Source: Ruminococcus sp. (GTDB lineage: Bacteria; Bacillota; Clostridia; Oscillospirales; Ruminococcaceae). From it: a stretch of DNA of 64,000 bases. Made by a program: the position numbers and the translations under genes. The stretch spans positions 1 through 64,000 of the forward strand of contig SVNW01000011.1 in the NCBI GenBank assembly GCA_015066745.1, in the 5' to 3' direction. Positions 50,868 through 60,196 of this stretch are shown one piece after another. Every line of letters begins with the position of its first letter. Within the stretch, counting starts at the first letter, position 1. Under the pieces are notes generated by a model. That model searched no databases, was not told the origin of the DNA, and saw only the letters and a list, made by a program, of their open reading frames with translations.

Positions 50868-52058
50868 ATGAAAAGAAAGTCAGTTGATATTATGAAAAAA
50901 ACAAGAACAGTTCCTGTTTATGTAGCAGTAATGCTCATAATCGTTATTGCATCAATGACATTTTCACTGACATATTTTTTTATGAGCAGGAGTTATTATA
51001 AAAAATATAAGACTTATGAGCTTATGGCAGAAATAGAATATCTGATAAACAAGCATTATTACGAAGAACCTGAGGATATCGGAGAACTTGTTGATATGGC
51101 GCTTACAGGTTATGTTGCAGGTCTCGGAGATGTTTACTCATGTTACAACGATATCGAAGACACTAAGGAAGCCGATAATAATCATGCAGGTTTTTATGTA
51201 GGTATTGGTATAACTGTAACTATGTCCGCAGAAGGATATATAGAGATAATAGAGATACCGCAAAATTCACCGTCACTTGAAGCAGGTCTTCAGGTCGGGG
51301 ATATAATAACAGCCATAGACGGTAAAGACGTACTTTCAACAGGATATCAGGAATCTGTTGAAAGTGTAAAAGGTGACGTAAACACTGAAGTTACACTAAC
51401 AGTAAAACGTGGTGATACCGTAAGTGATTATAAAGTAACACGTAAAACATTTGATATCGTTACTGTTGAAGGTAAAATGCTTGAAGACAATATAGGCTAT
51501 ATATCTATTTCACAGTTTAACGGAAAAACATATGAACAGTTTCAGGAAAAGCTTGACAGTCTTCTTTCTGACGGAGCAAAGGGGTTAGTGTTTGATGTCA
51601 GAAATAATGGTGGCGGTCTTGTATACTCTGTAGAAGATTGTCTTGATCCGTTGCTTCCTGAAGGTGAGATAGCTGTTGCTATTTACCGGGATGAAAAATC
51701 AGAAACGATAGTTGAATCTGATAAAAAAGAACTCGATATTCCTATGACAGTTCTTATAAACGGTGGTTCGGCAAGCGGAGCAGAACTTTTCGCCGCATCA
51801 CTGAGAGATTTTAAAGATGCACCTCTCATAGGTACTAAATCATACGGAAAAGGAGTTATGCAGGATACATTTACTTTAAGTGATAAAAGTACGGTTGTAC
51901 TTACTGTAGCAAAATACAAAACAACAAAATCAGATTGTTATCACAAAGTAGGTCTTATCCCCGATATCGAAATAGAACCCGATAATGAAAATGACGGTGA
52001 CGAGCAGCTTGATAAGGCTGTCGAATTTATCAGATCAGAAATCAAAGAAGTGTCATAG
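50868..52058 (+). CDS. S41 family C-terminal processing peptidase with PDZ domain
   Basis: N-terminal TM, PDZ (SPSLEAGLQVGDIITAIDGKDV), VFDVRNNGGGLV, LINGGSASGAELFAASLRD, GTKSYGKGVMQ. Confidence 0.94.
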   Translation: MKRKSVDIMKKTRTVPVYVAVMLIIVIASMTFSLTYFFMSRSYYKKYKTYELMAEIEYLINKHYYEEPEDIGELVDMALTGYVAGLGDVYSCYNDIEDTKEADNNHAGFYVGIGITVTMSAEGYIEIIEIPQNSPSLEAGLQVGDIITAIDGKDVLSTGYQESVESVKGDVNTEVTLTVKRGDTVSDYKVTRKTFDIVTVEGKMLEDNIGYISISQFNGKTYEQFQEKLDSLLSDGAKGLVFDVRNNGGGLVYSVEDCLDPLLPEGEIAVAIYRDEKSETIVESDKKELDIPMTVLINGGSASGAELFAASLRDFKDAPLIGTKSYGKGVMQDTFTLSDKSTVVLTVAKYKTTKSDCYHKVGLIPDIEIEPDNENDGDEQLDKAVEFIRSEIKEVS

Positions 52059-52088
52059 AAAAAATTACATTTAAGTTTGCTAACACAA

Positions 52089-52117
52089 TTGACAACCTTG
52101 AAATGTTGTAATATAAT
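52089..52117 (+). promoter_or_regulatory. Sigma-70-type promoter for greA-lysS
   Basis: TTGACA, 17-bp spacer, TATAAT. Confidence 0.75.
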
Positions 52118-52188
52118 ATAATAGTATGGCTAGAGATAGTTTTCTTAAAGAAATTAAAAAAATAAATCTTGTATGAGGAGAGTATATT

Positions 52189-52662
52189 ATGGCTGAAAAG
52201 AAACAGATGTCCCGTGAGGGCTACGAAAAACTGGAACAGGAGCTTGCGTATCTTATAACTGTACGAAGAGCGGAAGTTGCACAGAAACTTAAAGAAGCAA
52301 GATCATTTGGTGACTTGTCTGAAAACGCTGAATATGATGAAGCAAAGAACGAGCAGGGTATCCTTGAAGCACAGATCGCTGAAATGGAAAACACACTTGC
52401 AAATGCCGAAGTTGTTGATGATGAAGATATCTCTGTACATGAAGTAGGTGTTGGTTCTACTATAGAGATCAAGAGAACAGACAGGGATAAAGTAGAAAAG
52501 TTCAAGATAGTAGGTACAACAGAAGCAGATCCTCTTGAAGGTAAGATCTCTGATGATTCACCTATCGGCAAAGCTGCTATGAAGAAAAAAGTAGGCGACA
52601 GATTTACAGTTGAAGCACCTGTAGGCGAACTTGAGTTCGAAATATTATCAATTTCAAAGTAA
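52189..52662 (+). CDS. greA: Transcription elongation factor GreA
   Basis: MSREGYEKLEQELAYL, GDLSENAEYDEAKNEQ, SPIGKAAMKKKVGD. Confidence 0.97.
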   Translation: MAEKKQMSREGYEKLEQELAYLITVRRAEVAQKLKEARSFGDLSENAEYDEAKNEQGILEAQIAEMENTLANAEVVDDEDISVHEVGVGSTIEIKRTDRDKVEKFKIVGTTEADPLEGKISDDSPIGKAAMKKKVGDRFTVEAPVGELEFEILSISK

Positions 52663-52682
52663 GAAAGGCAAGGTTTTTTTTA

Positions 52683-54200
52683 ATGAGCGAAAATCAGACA
52701 AATGAACAGATGCAAGAAGAAGTTATTGAACAGGACATAAATATTCTTAAAAAAGTAAGAATAGAAAAACTTGAAGAGCTCAAGAAAAATAATAAAAATC
52801 CATACGAGATAACCAAGTATGAAACAACAGCAAAGAACATAGATATCAGAGAAAAGTTTGAAGAAATGGAAAATCAGACTGTTTCTATCGCCGGAAGAAT
52901 AATGAGCTGGCGTGATATGGGTAAAGCTAACTTTATAGATGTTCGTGATGATACAGACAGAATGCAGGTTTATATCAGAATGAACGATATCGGTGAAGAT
53001 GTTTTCTCCGAATTCAAAAAATGGGATATCGGTGATATCGTAGGTGTTGAAGGTTTTGTTTTCCGTACAAGAAAAGGTGAAATATCCGTTCATGCGCAGA
53101 AAATAGTTCTTCTTTCAAAATCACTTCTTCCACTTCCTGAAAAGTGGCATGGTCTTAAAGATCAGGATATGAGATATCGTCAGCGCTATGTTGATCTTAT
53201 CTGCAATCCGGGCGTTAAGGATACATTTGTAAAGAGAAGTCTTATTCTTAAAGAAGTAAGACAGTATCTTGACAATCTCGGATATCTGGAAGTTGATACA
53301 CCTGTACTTCATACACTTGAGATCGGTGCTGCCGCAAGACCTTTCATTACACATCACAACGCACTTGATCTTGATATGTATCTGAGAATCGAAACAGAAC
53401 TTTACTTAAAACGTCTTATAGTAGGCGGTTTCAATAAGGTATACGAAGTAGGACGTATTTTCAGAAATGAAGGTATGGACACATCACATAACCCTGAATT
53501 TACTACTATCGAAATGTATCAGGCATATACAGACTATTTTGGAATGATGGATCTTATAGAAGATATGTATGTACAGATCACAAAGAAAATATGTGGCAGT
53601 GATGTTATTACATATCAGGGAACAGAGATCAATATGGCTGCTCCATGGGAAAGACTTACTATGGTTGAAGCAGTTAAGAAATACGCAGGAGTTGACTACA
53701 ACGACTGGAAATCAGATGAAGAAGCAAGAGCTTGTGCAAAGGCTCATAACGTTGAAGTTGAAGAAGGCGCATCTGCAACTAAGGGTCATGTTCTTATTGC
53801 ATTTTTTGACGAATTTGTTGAGAAGAAACTTATACAGCCTACAATAATCTATGATTATCCTGTTGAAAACTCACCGCTTGCAAAGAGAAAACCATCAGAT
53901 CCTGCATTTACAGAGAGATTTGAATACTTTATCTATGCAAGAGAAATGGGTAATGCATTCTCCGAGCTTAACGATCCAATCGATCAGAGAGAACGTTTTG
54001 TTAAACAGGTTGAAGCAAAACGTGCGCAGGGCGGTAACAACGCACAGGTTGACGAAGACTTCGTTACAGCACTCGAATACGGTATGCCGCCTACAGGTGG
54101 TCTTGGTTTCGGTCTTGACCGTCTTGTTATGCTCCTTACAGACAGCGCATCTATAAGAGATGTACTGCTCTTCCCGACAATGAAACCACTCGAACAGTAA
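52683..54200 (+). CDS. lysS: Lysyl-tRNA synthetase (class II)
   Basis: GRIMSWRDMGKANFIDVRD, RQRYVDLI, NEGMDTSHNPEFTTIE, GLGFGLDRLVMLLTDSASIRDVLLFPTMK. Confidence 0.97.
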   Translation: MSENQTNEQMQEEVIEQDINILKKVRIEKLEELKKNNKNPYEITKYETTAKNIDIREKFEEMENQTVSIAGRIMSWRDMGKANFIDVRDDTDRMQVYIRMNDIGEDVFSEFKKWDIGDIVGVEGFVFRTRKGEISVHAQKIVLLSKSLLPLPEKWHGLKDQDMRYRQRYVDLICNPGVKDTFVKRSLILKEVRQYLDNLGYLEVDTPVLHTLEIGAAARPFITHHNALDLDMYLRIETELYLKRLIVGGFNKVYEVGRIFRNEGMDTSHNPEFTTIEMYQAYTDYFGMMDLIEDMYVQITKKICGSDVITYQGTEINMAAPWERLTMVEAVKKYAGVDYNDWKSDEEARACAKAHNVEVEEGASATKGHVLIAFFDEFVEKKLIQPTIIYDYPVENSPLAKRKPSDPAFTERFEYFIYAREMGNAFSELNDPIDQRERFVKQVEAKRAQGGNNAQVDEDFVTALEYGMPPTGGLGFGLDRLVMLLTDSASIRDVLLFPTMKPLEQ

Positions 54201-54214
54201 TTTTTTTTCAGAAT

Positions 54215-54256
54215 AAAGCAGGAGGGGAATGTTCAGACCTTCCTGCTTTGTTATTG
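54215..54256 (+). terminator. Probable terminator after lysS
   Basis: aaagcaggaggg / ccttcctgcttt stem with short T-rich tail. Confidence 0.6.
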
Positions 54257-54278
54257 TATAAGAAAGGCGATATTTTAT

Positions 54279-55160
54279 ATGAGCAACGAAAAAAAAGAAG
54301 AAAAAAATAATACAAAAGAAAAAAGCATACTTGAAACGATAAAAGAAGTAAATCAAAAAGAAAAAATGGAAAAAATGCAGCGTATGGCCGAGGAGCAAAA
54401 AAAACTGCATGAAAAAGAAGAAAAGGAAAGAGAAGTTTATAACAATAAGCTTATGCAGGACAAGGTAGAGCTTATAAAGATGAAGCAGGGCATGAGCGAC
54501 AAAGATATGTCGGCTAAGGAAGAAGAAAAGAAAAACTACACTATAAAAGAAAAAATAGGAAACTTTATTTATCACAATAAACTTTGGATAATAATGTTTG
54601 TTATTTTTGGAGGCATGGCAGGATTTATGGTACACGATTATGTAACCAAGGATAATCCCGATATGACTATTATGGTACTTGTTGACGATTATGAGCTTTC
54701 TATGAAATCAGACAAGATAGAAGAAATCTTGAATGAATATATCGAAGATGTAAATGAAAACGGAGAAGCTCATGTAACTGTTTACTATATGCCTGTTTCC
54801 GAGGACCTTGATCCATATACACTTCAGGCAAATTCGACAAAGTTTTTTGCTTTGATGCAAGACGGTGAAACCATGATGGTGATGGCAGACTCTGTTATAG
54901 CAGAAAGACTTATGCCCGAACAGACTCTTGAAGATCTGTCACAACATTTTCCTGAAAATGAAAATGTAAAAGGTTATGGTTTTTACTTGTCAGAAACTGA
55001 TTTTGCAAAAGAAATAGAGTATCCCGAAGAATTTTCCGATGATATTTATATAGGTATCAGAAAAGTAAAAGAAGGCGTAAAGTACAGCAAGGAAATGCAG
55101 GAAAATTATGATGTAGCGTATAAGGTACTTGAAAAACTTATCGAAAGATACAGCAAATAA
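54279..55160 (+). CDS. Hypothetical single-TM protein with long charged N-terminal coiled-coil
   Basis: K/E-rich N-terminus, central TM (LWIIMFVIFGGMAGFMV), C-terminal folded domain. Confidence 0.7.
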   Translation: MSNEKKEEKNNTKEKSILETIKEVNQKEKMEKMQRMAEEQKKLHEKEEKEREVYNNKLMQDKVELIKMKQGMSDKDMSAKEEEKKNYTIKEKIGNFIYHNKLWIIMFVIFGGMAGFMVHDYVTKDNPDMTIMVLVDDYELSMKSDKIEEILNEYIEDVNENGEAHVTVYYMPVSEDLDPYTLQANSTKFFALMQDGETMMVMADSVIAERLMPEQTLEDLSQHFPENENVKGYGFYLSETDFAKEIEYPEEFSDDIYIGIRKVKEGVKYSKEMQENYDVAYKVLEKLIERYSK

Positions 55161-55278
55161 AAAAAGTAAAAGATGAAAATGCTGTGAAGTAGTTGACATT
55201 GTACAAAAAATACGTTAATATTAATATGTAAATTGTTGAAATAAAGCAACTTATCTGAAACGAAAGGGTAAATATTTT

Positions 55279-56016
55279 ATGAGTAAACTTTGTAAATTTT
55301 GTGGCGCAGAAATGGACGATGAAGCTTTTGAATGTCCTGAGTGCCTGAAAAAAATTCCCGGTGCTGAACTTCTGGCAAAACAAAAAGCTATAGAAAAGAA
55401 ACAAAAATTAAAATCAAGACTTACGACAGCAGGTATTGTTCTCGGTGGAATTGCTATTATTACCGCACTTGTGGCTATAGTTACAACTTTAAATAAAAAA
55501 CCGTCTGATCTGTACGGAAAGCCGATAGAAACATACATAGAAAGCTGTGTTGAAAATAATTATAAGAAACATATGTCAGCATTTACAGGATATATGGGAA
55601 CATTTCTTGCACAGCAGTATTCTTATTATGTTATGGGACAGATTCCCGAAGATGATACAAAAGTTCAGACAGCGGCTATTCTCTACCTTGATGCTTATTA
55701 TCAGGATCTTATTGCCAAGTACGGAACAGATGTTGAAATAACATATGATATAAATGATGAGAAACGATATACTGCTGAAGAACTTCAGAAGTATCAGGAA
55801 GAATATATAAGCTTTTATAAAGATGGTCTTGCAGGTACAGTATTCAGTGATGGATATGAGCTTGTTCTGACATTTCATATCGATGGTATGCTTGCAAAGA
55901 ATACCATCGTAGAGCCTGGATTTCAGGTTTTTGAAATAGATGACGAGTGGTATATTATGAGAACAGTTGATTTCTTCTATGAAGAAGAAGCACCTGACGT
56001 AGAAACATACAAATAA
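55279..56016 (+). CDS. Zinc-ribbon protein with one TM and an extracytoplasmic domain
   Basis: N-terminal CKFCGAEMDDEAFECPEC, TM VLGGIAIITALVAIVTTL. Confidence 0.75.
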   Translation: MSKLCKFCGAEMDDEAFECPECLKKIPGAELLAKQKAIEKKQKLKSRLTTAGIVLGGIAIITALVAIVTTLNKKPSDLYGKPIETYIESCVENNYKKHMSAFTGYMGTFLAQQYSYYVMGQIPEDDTKVQTAAILYLDAYYQDLIAKYGTDVEITYDINDEKRYTAEELQKYQEEYISFYKDGLAGTVFSDGYELVLTFHIDGMLAKNTIVEPGFQVFEIDDEWYIMRTVDFFYEEEAPDVETYK

Positions 56017-56023
56017 AAAAATA

Positions 56024-56066
56024 AATGCATCATATCTGTTTTTTGGATACGATGCATTATTTTTAT
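56024..56066. terminator. Bidirectional terminator between convergent genes
   Basis: aatgcatcatatc / gatacgatgcatt stem flanked by T-rich on + and A-rich upstream (T-rich on -). Confidence 0.75.
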
Positions 56067-56731
56067 CCTTCAAGCCTTATTACGTTGTCAAAAAGTGCAT
56101 AAAACTTTTGTGGAATAATTTTGTTCATATGACATTTTCCGAAAAACCATTTGTCAAATTTACATTCGGAAAGTATCTGTTCAAAGAAAGTATCTGTTTC
56201 AAGTCGGTGAAGCATATCGAGATCAAGGCATTTTTTCAGTGAATGCGGTGGCTCGTGTGTAATAATATAATCAACTTTTCCATCATGGGCAAGAAGATTT
56301 TTTACACCTTCCTCAACTTCTTCTATGGTTGGCTGTTCTTCTTCAAACCATGTGTTTGTTTCACGTCTTATATCAATGTCCTGACTGTGACCTCCGCCGA
56401 AGGTAAAGAACTTTTTGCCTTCTATAGTGTACACCTGACCTCTTTTAAGATGTACAAGCTTTCCGCCTATGGCACGGGCTGTTCCGCCGTTCCATTGTAT
56501 TTCAGGATATTCGGAAAGAAGTTTAAAGTTTTCATGACAACCGTCTATAAAAGCAACAGTGTATTTTAGTTCGCCGATTTTTTTTAGTATCTGCTTTTCA
56601 GCTTTGTCGCCGTTCCATATAAATCCGAAATCACCGCAAACAATGAGTGTATCGCCTTTTTTTATTTTTCTTGTCGTAGAATCTTTAAATCTTGAAAAAT
56701 CCCCGTGAGTATCACCTGTAATATATATCAT
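56063..56731 (-). CDS. Calcineurin-like metallophosphoesterase
   Basis: ITGDTHGDFSRF, VCGDFGFIW, IDGCHENF, ITHEPPHS, FFGKCHM. Confidence 0.9.
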   Translation of the reverse strand: MIYITGDTHGDFSRFKDSTTRKIKKGDTLIVCGDFGFIWNGDKAEKQILKKIGELKYTVAFIDGCHENFKLLSEYPEIQWNGGTARAIGGKLVHLKRGQVYTIEGKKFFTFGGGHSQDIDIRRETNTWFEEEQPTIEEVEEGVKNLLAHDGKVDYIITHEPPHSLKKCLDLDMLHRLETDTFFEQILSECKFDKWFFGKCHMNKIIPQKFYALFDNVIRLEG

Positions 56732-56925
56732 GTTACCACCTGTTTTATTTCAAAAATATAATAGGAAAAAAATTATCCTTAAAATATATTTTATCATAAA
56801 AAACACTTCACGTAAATATTTTATTTAAAATTTGTGAATTTTTTTATTCAAACCTCTTTTAAATGTCCTGAAAATTTGCTATAATAATTATGTATGAAAA
56901 AATAAATTTTTGGAGAGGGAAATAA

Positions 56926-58302
56926 ATGAAAAAGTTTTTAAGCGTTTTAACAGTAATTATCATTTTTCTCAGCATGATCCCTGCAGAAAGTGCTGAAGCC
57001 ATATCGTTCAATCCGTCCAAGACGATATACAGTGATTCGGCTATACTGTACAATCTGGACACTGAAACGATAGTTTATGAAAAAAAAGCTGATGACATAA
57101 AGCCCCCTGCGCAGTTGATACAGATAATGACAGCTATTATCGTACTTGAGAGACAGGAAGATCTTTCAGAAGTTGTAGAAGTTCCGTCATCTATCTTTGA
57201 AGAATTTACAGCATACAGGGAAAAGTATACTGAAGAAGAGTATCCGTACAGTGAAGTAACCACCTGTTACATTGACGAAGGCGAGCAGATGACTATCGAA
57301 AGTCTTCTGTATGCAATGATGCTCAGATCTTCATGTGAAGCGGCAAGCACGCTTGCATATATTGTAGGTGAAGGAAGCATACAGAACTTTGTAAGTATGA
57401 TGAATGAGAAAGCAAAGGAAATAGGCGCAGTAAACACAAAGTTTACAAATCCTCACGGACTCTATGATGAAAATCAGGTATCTACAGCACGTGATCTTAT
57501 GCTTATTACACGCTATGCACTTAATGTTCCCGGATTTTCAGAAATATCATCAACATATTTTTACAATACAGGTGCAACAAATATTCATGAGTCAGGCATA
57601 GACCTTGAAAACGTAAATATCATGATGGACTCTGAAAGCTCACACTATTATCCCGGAACAAAGGGTATAAAAACAGGTAACTCTAATCAGTCAGGACGTT
57701 GTCTTATCACAAAAGCTTCCAAGGACGGTCAGAACTATCTTCTCGTACTTATGAATTCTCCGCTTGAAATATCAGGTGAGACAAAGTTTACACATCTTAT
57801 GGACGCAGCTTCTATCTTTGACTGGGCGTTTGATACTATATCCTACAGAGTAGTAGTAGAAGAAAATAACGAAATAGCTACAGTAGAAATAAATTATGCA
57901 AAAGACAGAGATTTTATAAATCTCAAACCTGCAAAAGAAGTGTGGAGCATATGGCCTAAAAATGTAGATACAAAAAATATTGATTCGGAAGTACAGCTTT
58001 ACTATGAGGAACTCAATGCACCTCTTAAAGCAGGCGAAGTTATCGGAAGTGTAAAATTTACATATCAGGGTAACGAAATAGATACAGTAGACCTTGTTGC
58101 ATATAACGATGTTGAAGTATCAGAAATAAAATATGCTACAGCTGTACTGGAAACTTACTTTAAGTCGTCTGCTTTTAAACAGGCAATAAAGATAGCAATT
58201 GGTTTGTCGGTTATATATATTGTTGTTGTTATCTATGTAATAAATCTTCGTGCTAAGAAACGTCGTGAAATGCGTGCTGCGCAGAGAAGAAACATAAAGT
58301 AA
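56926..58302 (+). CDS. D-alanyl-D-alanine carboxypeptidase (penicillin-binding, DacA/DacF type)
   Basis: Signal peptide, SCE motif (RSSCEAASTLA), KTG motif (GIKTGNSNQSGRCLI), C-terminal TM anchor. The first S-x-x-K motif is not obvious (see findings). Confidence 0.88.
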   Translation: MKKFLSVLTVIIIFLSMIPAESAEAISFNPSKTIYSDSAILYNLDTETIVYEKKADDIKPPAQLIQIMTAIIVLERQEDLSEVVEVPSSIFEEFTAYREKYTEEEYPYSEVTTCYIDEGEQMTIESLLYAMMLRSSCEAASTLAYIVGEGSIQNFVSMMNEKAKEIGAVNTKFTNPHGLYDENQVSTARDLMLITRYALNVPGFSEISSTYFYNTGATNIHESGIDLENVNIMMDSESSHYYPGTKGIKTGNSNQSGRCLITKASKDGQNYLLVLMNSPLEISGETKFTHLMDAASIFDWAFDTISYRVVVEENNEIATVEINYAKDRDFINLKPAKEVWSIWPKNVDTKNIDSEVQLYYEELNAPLKAGEVIGSVKFTYQGNEIDTVDLVAYNDVEVSEIKYATAVLETYFKSSAFKQAIKIAIGLSVIYIVVVIYVINLRAKKRREMRAAQRRNIK

Positions 58303-58316
58303 AAAAATGAAAAAAC

Positions 58317-58365
58317 AATGCGGAAAATAGGTTTACATCAAGTAAATCATATTTTCCGCATTTTT
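58317..58365 (+). terminator. Rho-independent terminator after the carboxypeptidase gene
   Basis: Perfect 13-bp outer stem aatgcggaaaata / tattttccgcatt followed by TTTTT. Confidence 0.9.
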
Positions 58366-58425
58366 CATAAATGGTAACAAATCGATGACAAAACAAAAAA
58401 AATCACTATAAATAATTATAAATAC

Positions 58426-58454
58426 TTGACTATTTTATAAAAATGTTATATAAT
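58426..58454 (+). promoter_or_regulatory. Near-consensus promoter pointing antisense into the gene at 58454-58774
   Basis: TTGACT, 17-bp spacer, TATAAT on + strand. Confidence 0.45.
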
Positions 58455-58774
58455 TAATTTTGTTGATTTGCTTTTACATATGCTTTTTCATCAGGTAATC
58501 TTGCGATTATCCATTTGGCATTTTTGTTCTTTCTTTTAGCAAAGTGCCCTACGGGCATATCACAAAGCTCTTCAAGGCTGGGATCAAGTTCACAGAGTTC
58601 GCCGATAGTTATTATAACAGCGTCGGCATCTGTATGAGTTGAACTGCATGAAAACTGCCAGTTGTTATCGTCAAAATGATGAGTTACAAATGTGATCGGT
58701 TTGTTGTCCTCAAGAACGTGGGTGCAAGTGAAAACAAGCATTCCGCTTCTTTCAGAAAAAGGATAATAAGACAT
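58454..58774 (-). CDS. Small conserved-looking hypothetical protein
   Basis: 106-aa ORF with SD (ggaggt) upstream of ATG on the minus strand. Confidence 0.65.
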   Translation of the reverse strand: MSYYPFSERSGMLVFTCTHVLEDNKPITFVTHHFDDNNWQFSCSSTHTDADAVIITIGELCELDPSLEELCDMPVGHFAKRKNKNAKWIIARLPDEKAYVKANQQN

Positions 58775-59040
58775 TTTACGTACCTCCGTAGATTTTTTAC
58801 AAGTCTATTATACTACAAAGGAAACATATATTCAAGTAAAGGCTTTATTAGCAGGATACTATGAATAAAAAATCTTTGTAATGACTTTAAAAAAACGGAG
58901 TAGTGACATTATTACAAAGGAATTTTAACCGTTTTGTTATTTTTTAATTTTTTCTTCAATTTCTATAGTGATAATGCACTAAAAACAAATCATTTGGTTG
59001 TGAAAAATATTCAATAAAGATAACAATTTTGTATTATTCA

Positions 59041-59069
59041 TTGACTTTCACTCGATTTCAGCGTATATT
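59041..59069 (+). promoter_or_regulatory. Probable promoter of the LacI-family regulator
   Basis: TTGACT, 17-bp spacer, TATATT, about 45 bp upstream of the start codon. Confidence 0.55.
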
Positions 59070-59114
59070 ATTATATAAGATAAACATTAAAAAAAAGTTT
59101 ATCCGGAGTTGAAC

Positions 59115-60131
59115 ATGGTTTCTATAAAAGATGTTGCAAAAAAATGCGGTGTGTCGGTTGCGACAGTGAGCAAGGCATTAAATGATTGCTCGGACATAAG
59201 TCAGGCAACCAAGAAGAAAGTCAGGGACGTGGCTAAGGAACTTGGTTATTTTCCTAACTCTCAGGCAAAGGCACTAAAAACAAGCCGTACAAATACGATC
59301 GGTATTATTTACGCCGATAAGTTTGGCAACGGACTCAGTCAGAATTATTTCTCAGCTGTTATCGACAGTTTCAAGGTAGCGGTCGAGAGAAAAGGATATG
59401 ATATTATTTTTATCGGGTCTCAGACCGTTGACGGAAATAAATTATCATATTATGAGCATTGCAGATACAGAAATGTTGAAGGCGTGCTTGTGGCTTGTGT
59501 TGACTTTTATGACAGAGACGTATGTACTCTCCTAAGAAGTGATCTTCCGGTAGTTTCACTTGATTTCTTCTCGAAGCGTGATTATTCGGTTTACTCTGAT
59601 AACCGTCAGGGAATGAGAGATATCATAGAATATGTTTATGATATGGGACACAGGAAGATAGGTTATATTTACGGTGACACTTCGCAGGTTACAACGATAA
59701 GACTTGATACATACATCGAAACGATGAAACAGTTAGGTCTTTCGGTAGAAGTCGATTATGTCAGACAGGGACGATATAATGACATCGAGCTTGCAAAGAA
59801 ACTGACTAAAGAAATGCTGTCGCTTTATGAACCGCCCACTTGTCTTATAATGCCTGATGATATTGCTTCATTCGGTGCTTTTATGGCGGCAGGTGATATG
59901 GGTCTGAAGCTTCCGGACGATTTGTCCGTAGTGGGATATGACGGTATTCAGATAGGACAGATAATGGAACCAAATATAACTACAGTGTATCAGGATACAA
60001 AGCTTCTCGGAATAAAATCGGCAGAGTTACTTCTGAAGAGAATAAACGGTGAAGAAATAACTGATATCAACAAGCAGGTGGTTATAGAAACCAGACTGCT
60101 GAAAGGTCAGACGGTAAAAGCTCTGACGTGA
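59115..60131 (+). CDS. LacI family transcriptional regulator
   Basis: SIKDVAKKCGVSVATVSKALND HTH; periplasmic-binding fold; SD cggag supports ATG 59115. Confidence 0.95.
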   Translation: MVSIKDVAKKCGVSVATVSKALNDCSDISQATKKKVRDVAKELGYFPNSQAKALKTSRTNTIGIIYADKFGNGLSQNYFSAVIDSFKVAVERKGYDIIFIGSQTVDGNKLSYYEHCRYRNVEGVLVACVDFYDRDVCTLLRSDLPVVSLDFFSKRDYSVYSDNRQGMRDIIEYVYDMGHRKIGYIYGDTSQVTTIRLDTYIETMKQLGLSVEVDYVRQGRYNDIELAKKLTKEMLSLYEPPTCLIMPDDIASFGAFMAAGDMGLKLPDDLSVVGYDGIQIGQIMEPNITTVYQDTKLLGIKSAELLLKRINGEEITDINKQVVIETRLLKGQTVKALT

Positions 60132-60196
60132 CGTTTATATGCCTATTATATTTTATATTTAAATATAATACAATCATTAAGGAGGAAAATTTAGAA

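Noticed and set aside
53895-54635. 246-aa minus-strand ORF across the lysS end and the next gene
   Set aside because: Low-complexity Phe-rich translation produced by the antisense of Lys/Glu codons; no SD or family resemblance.
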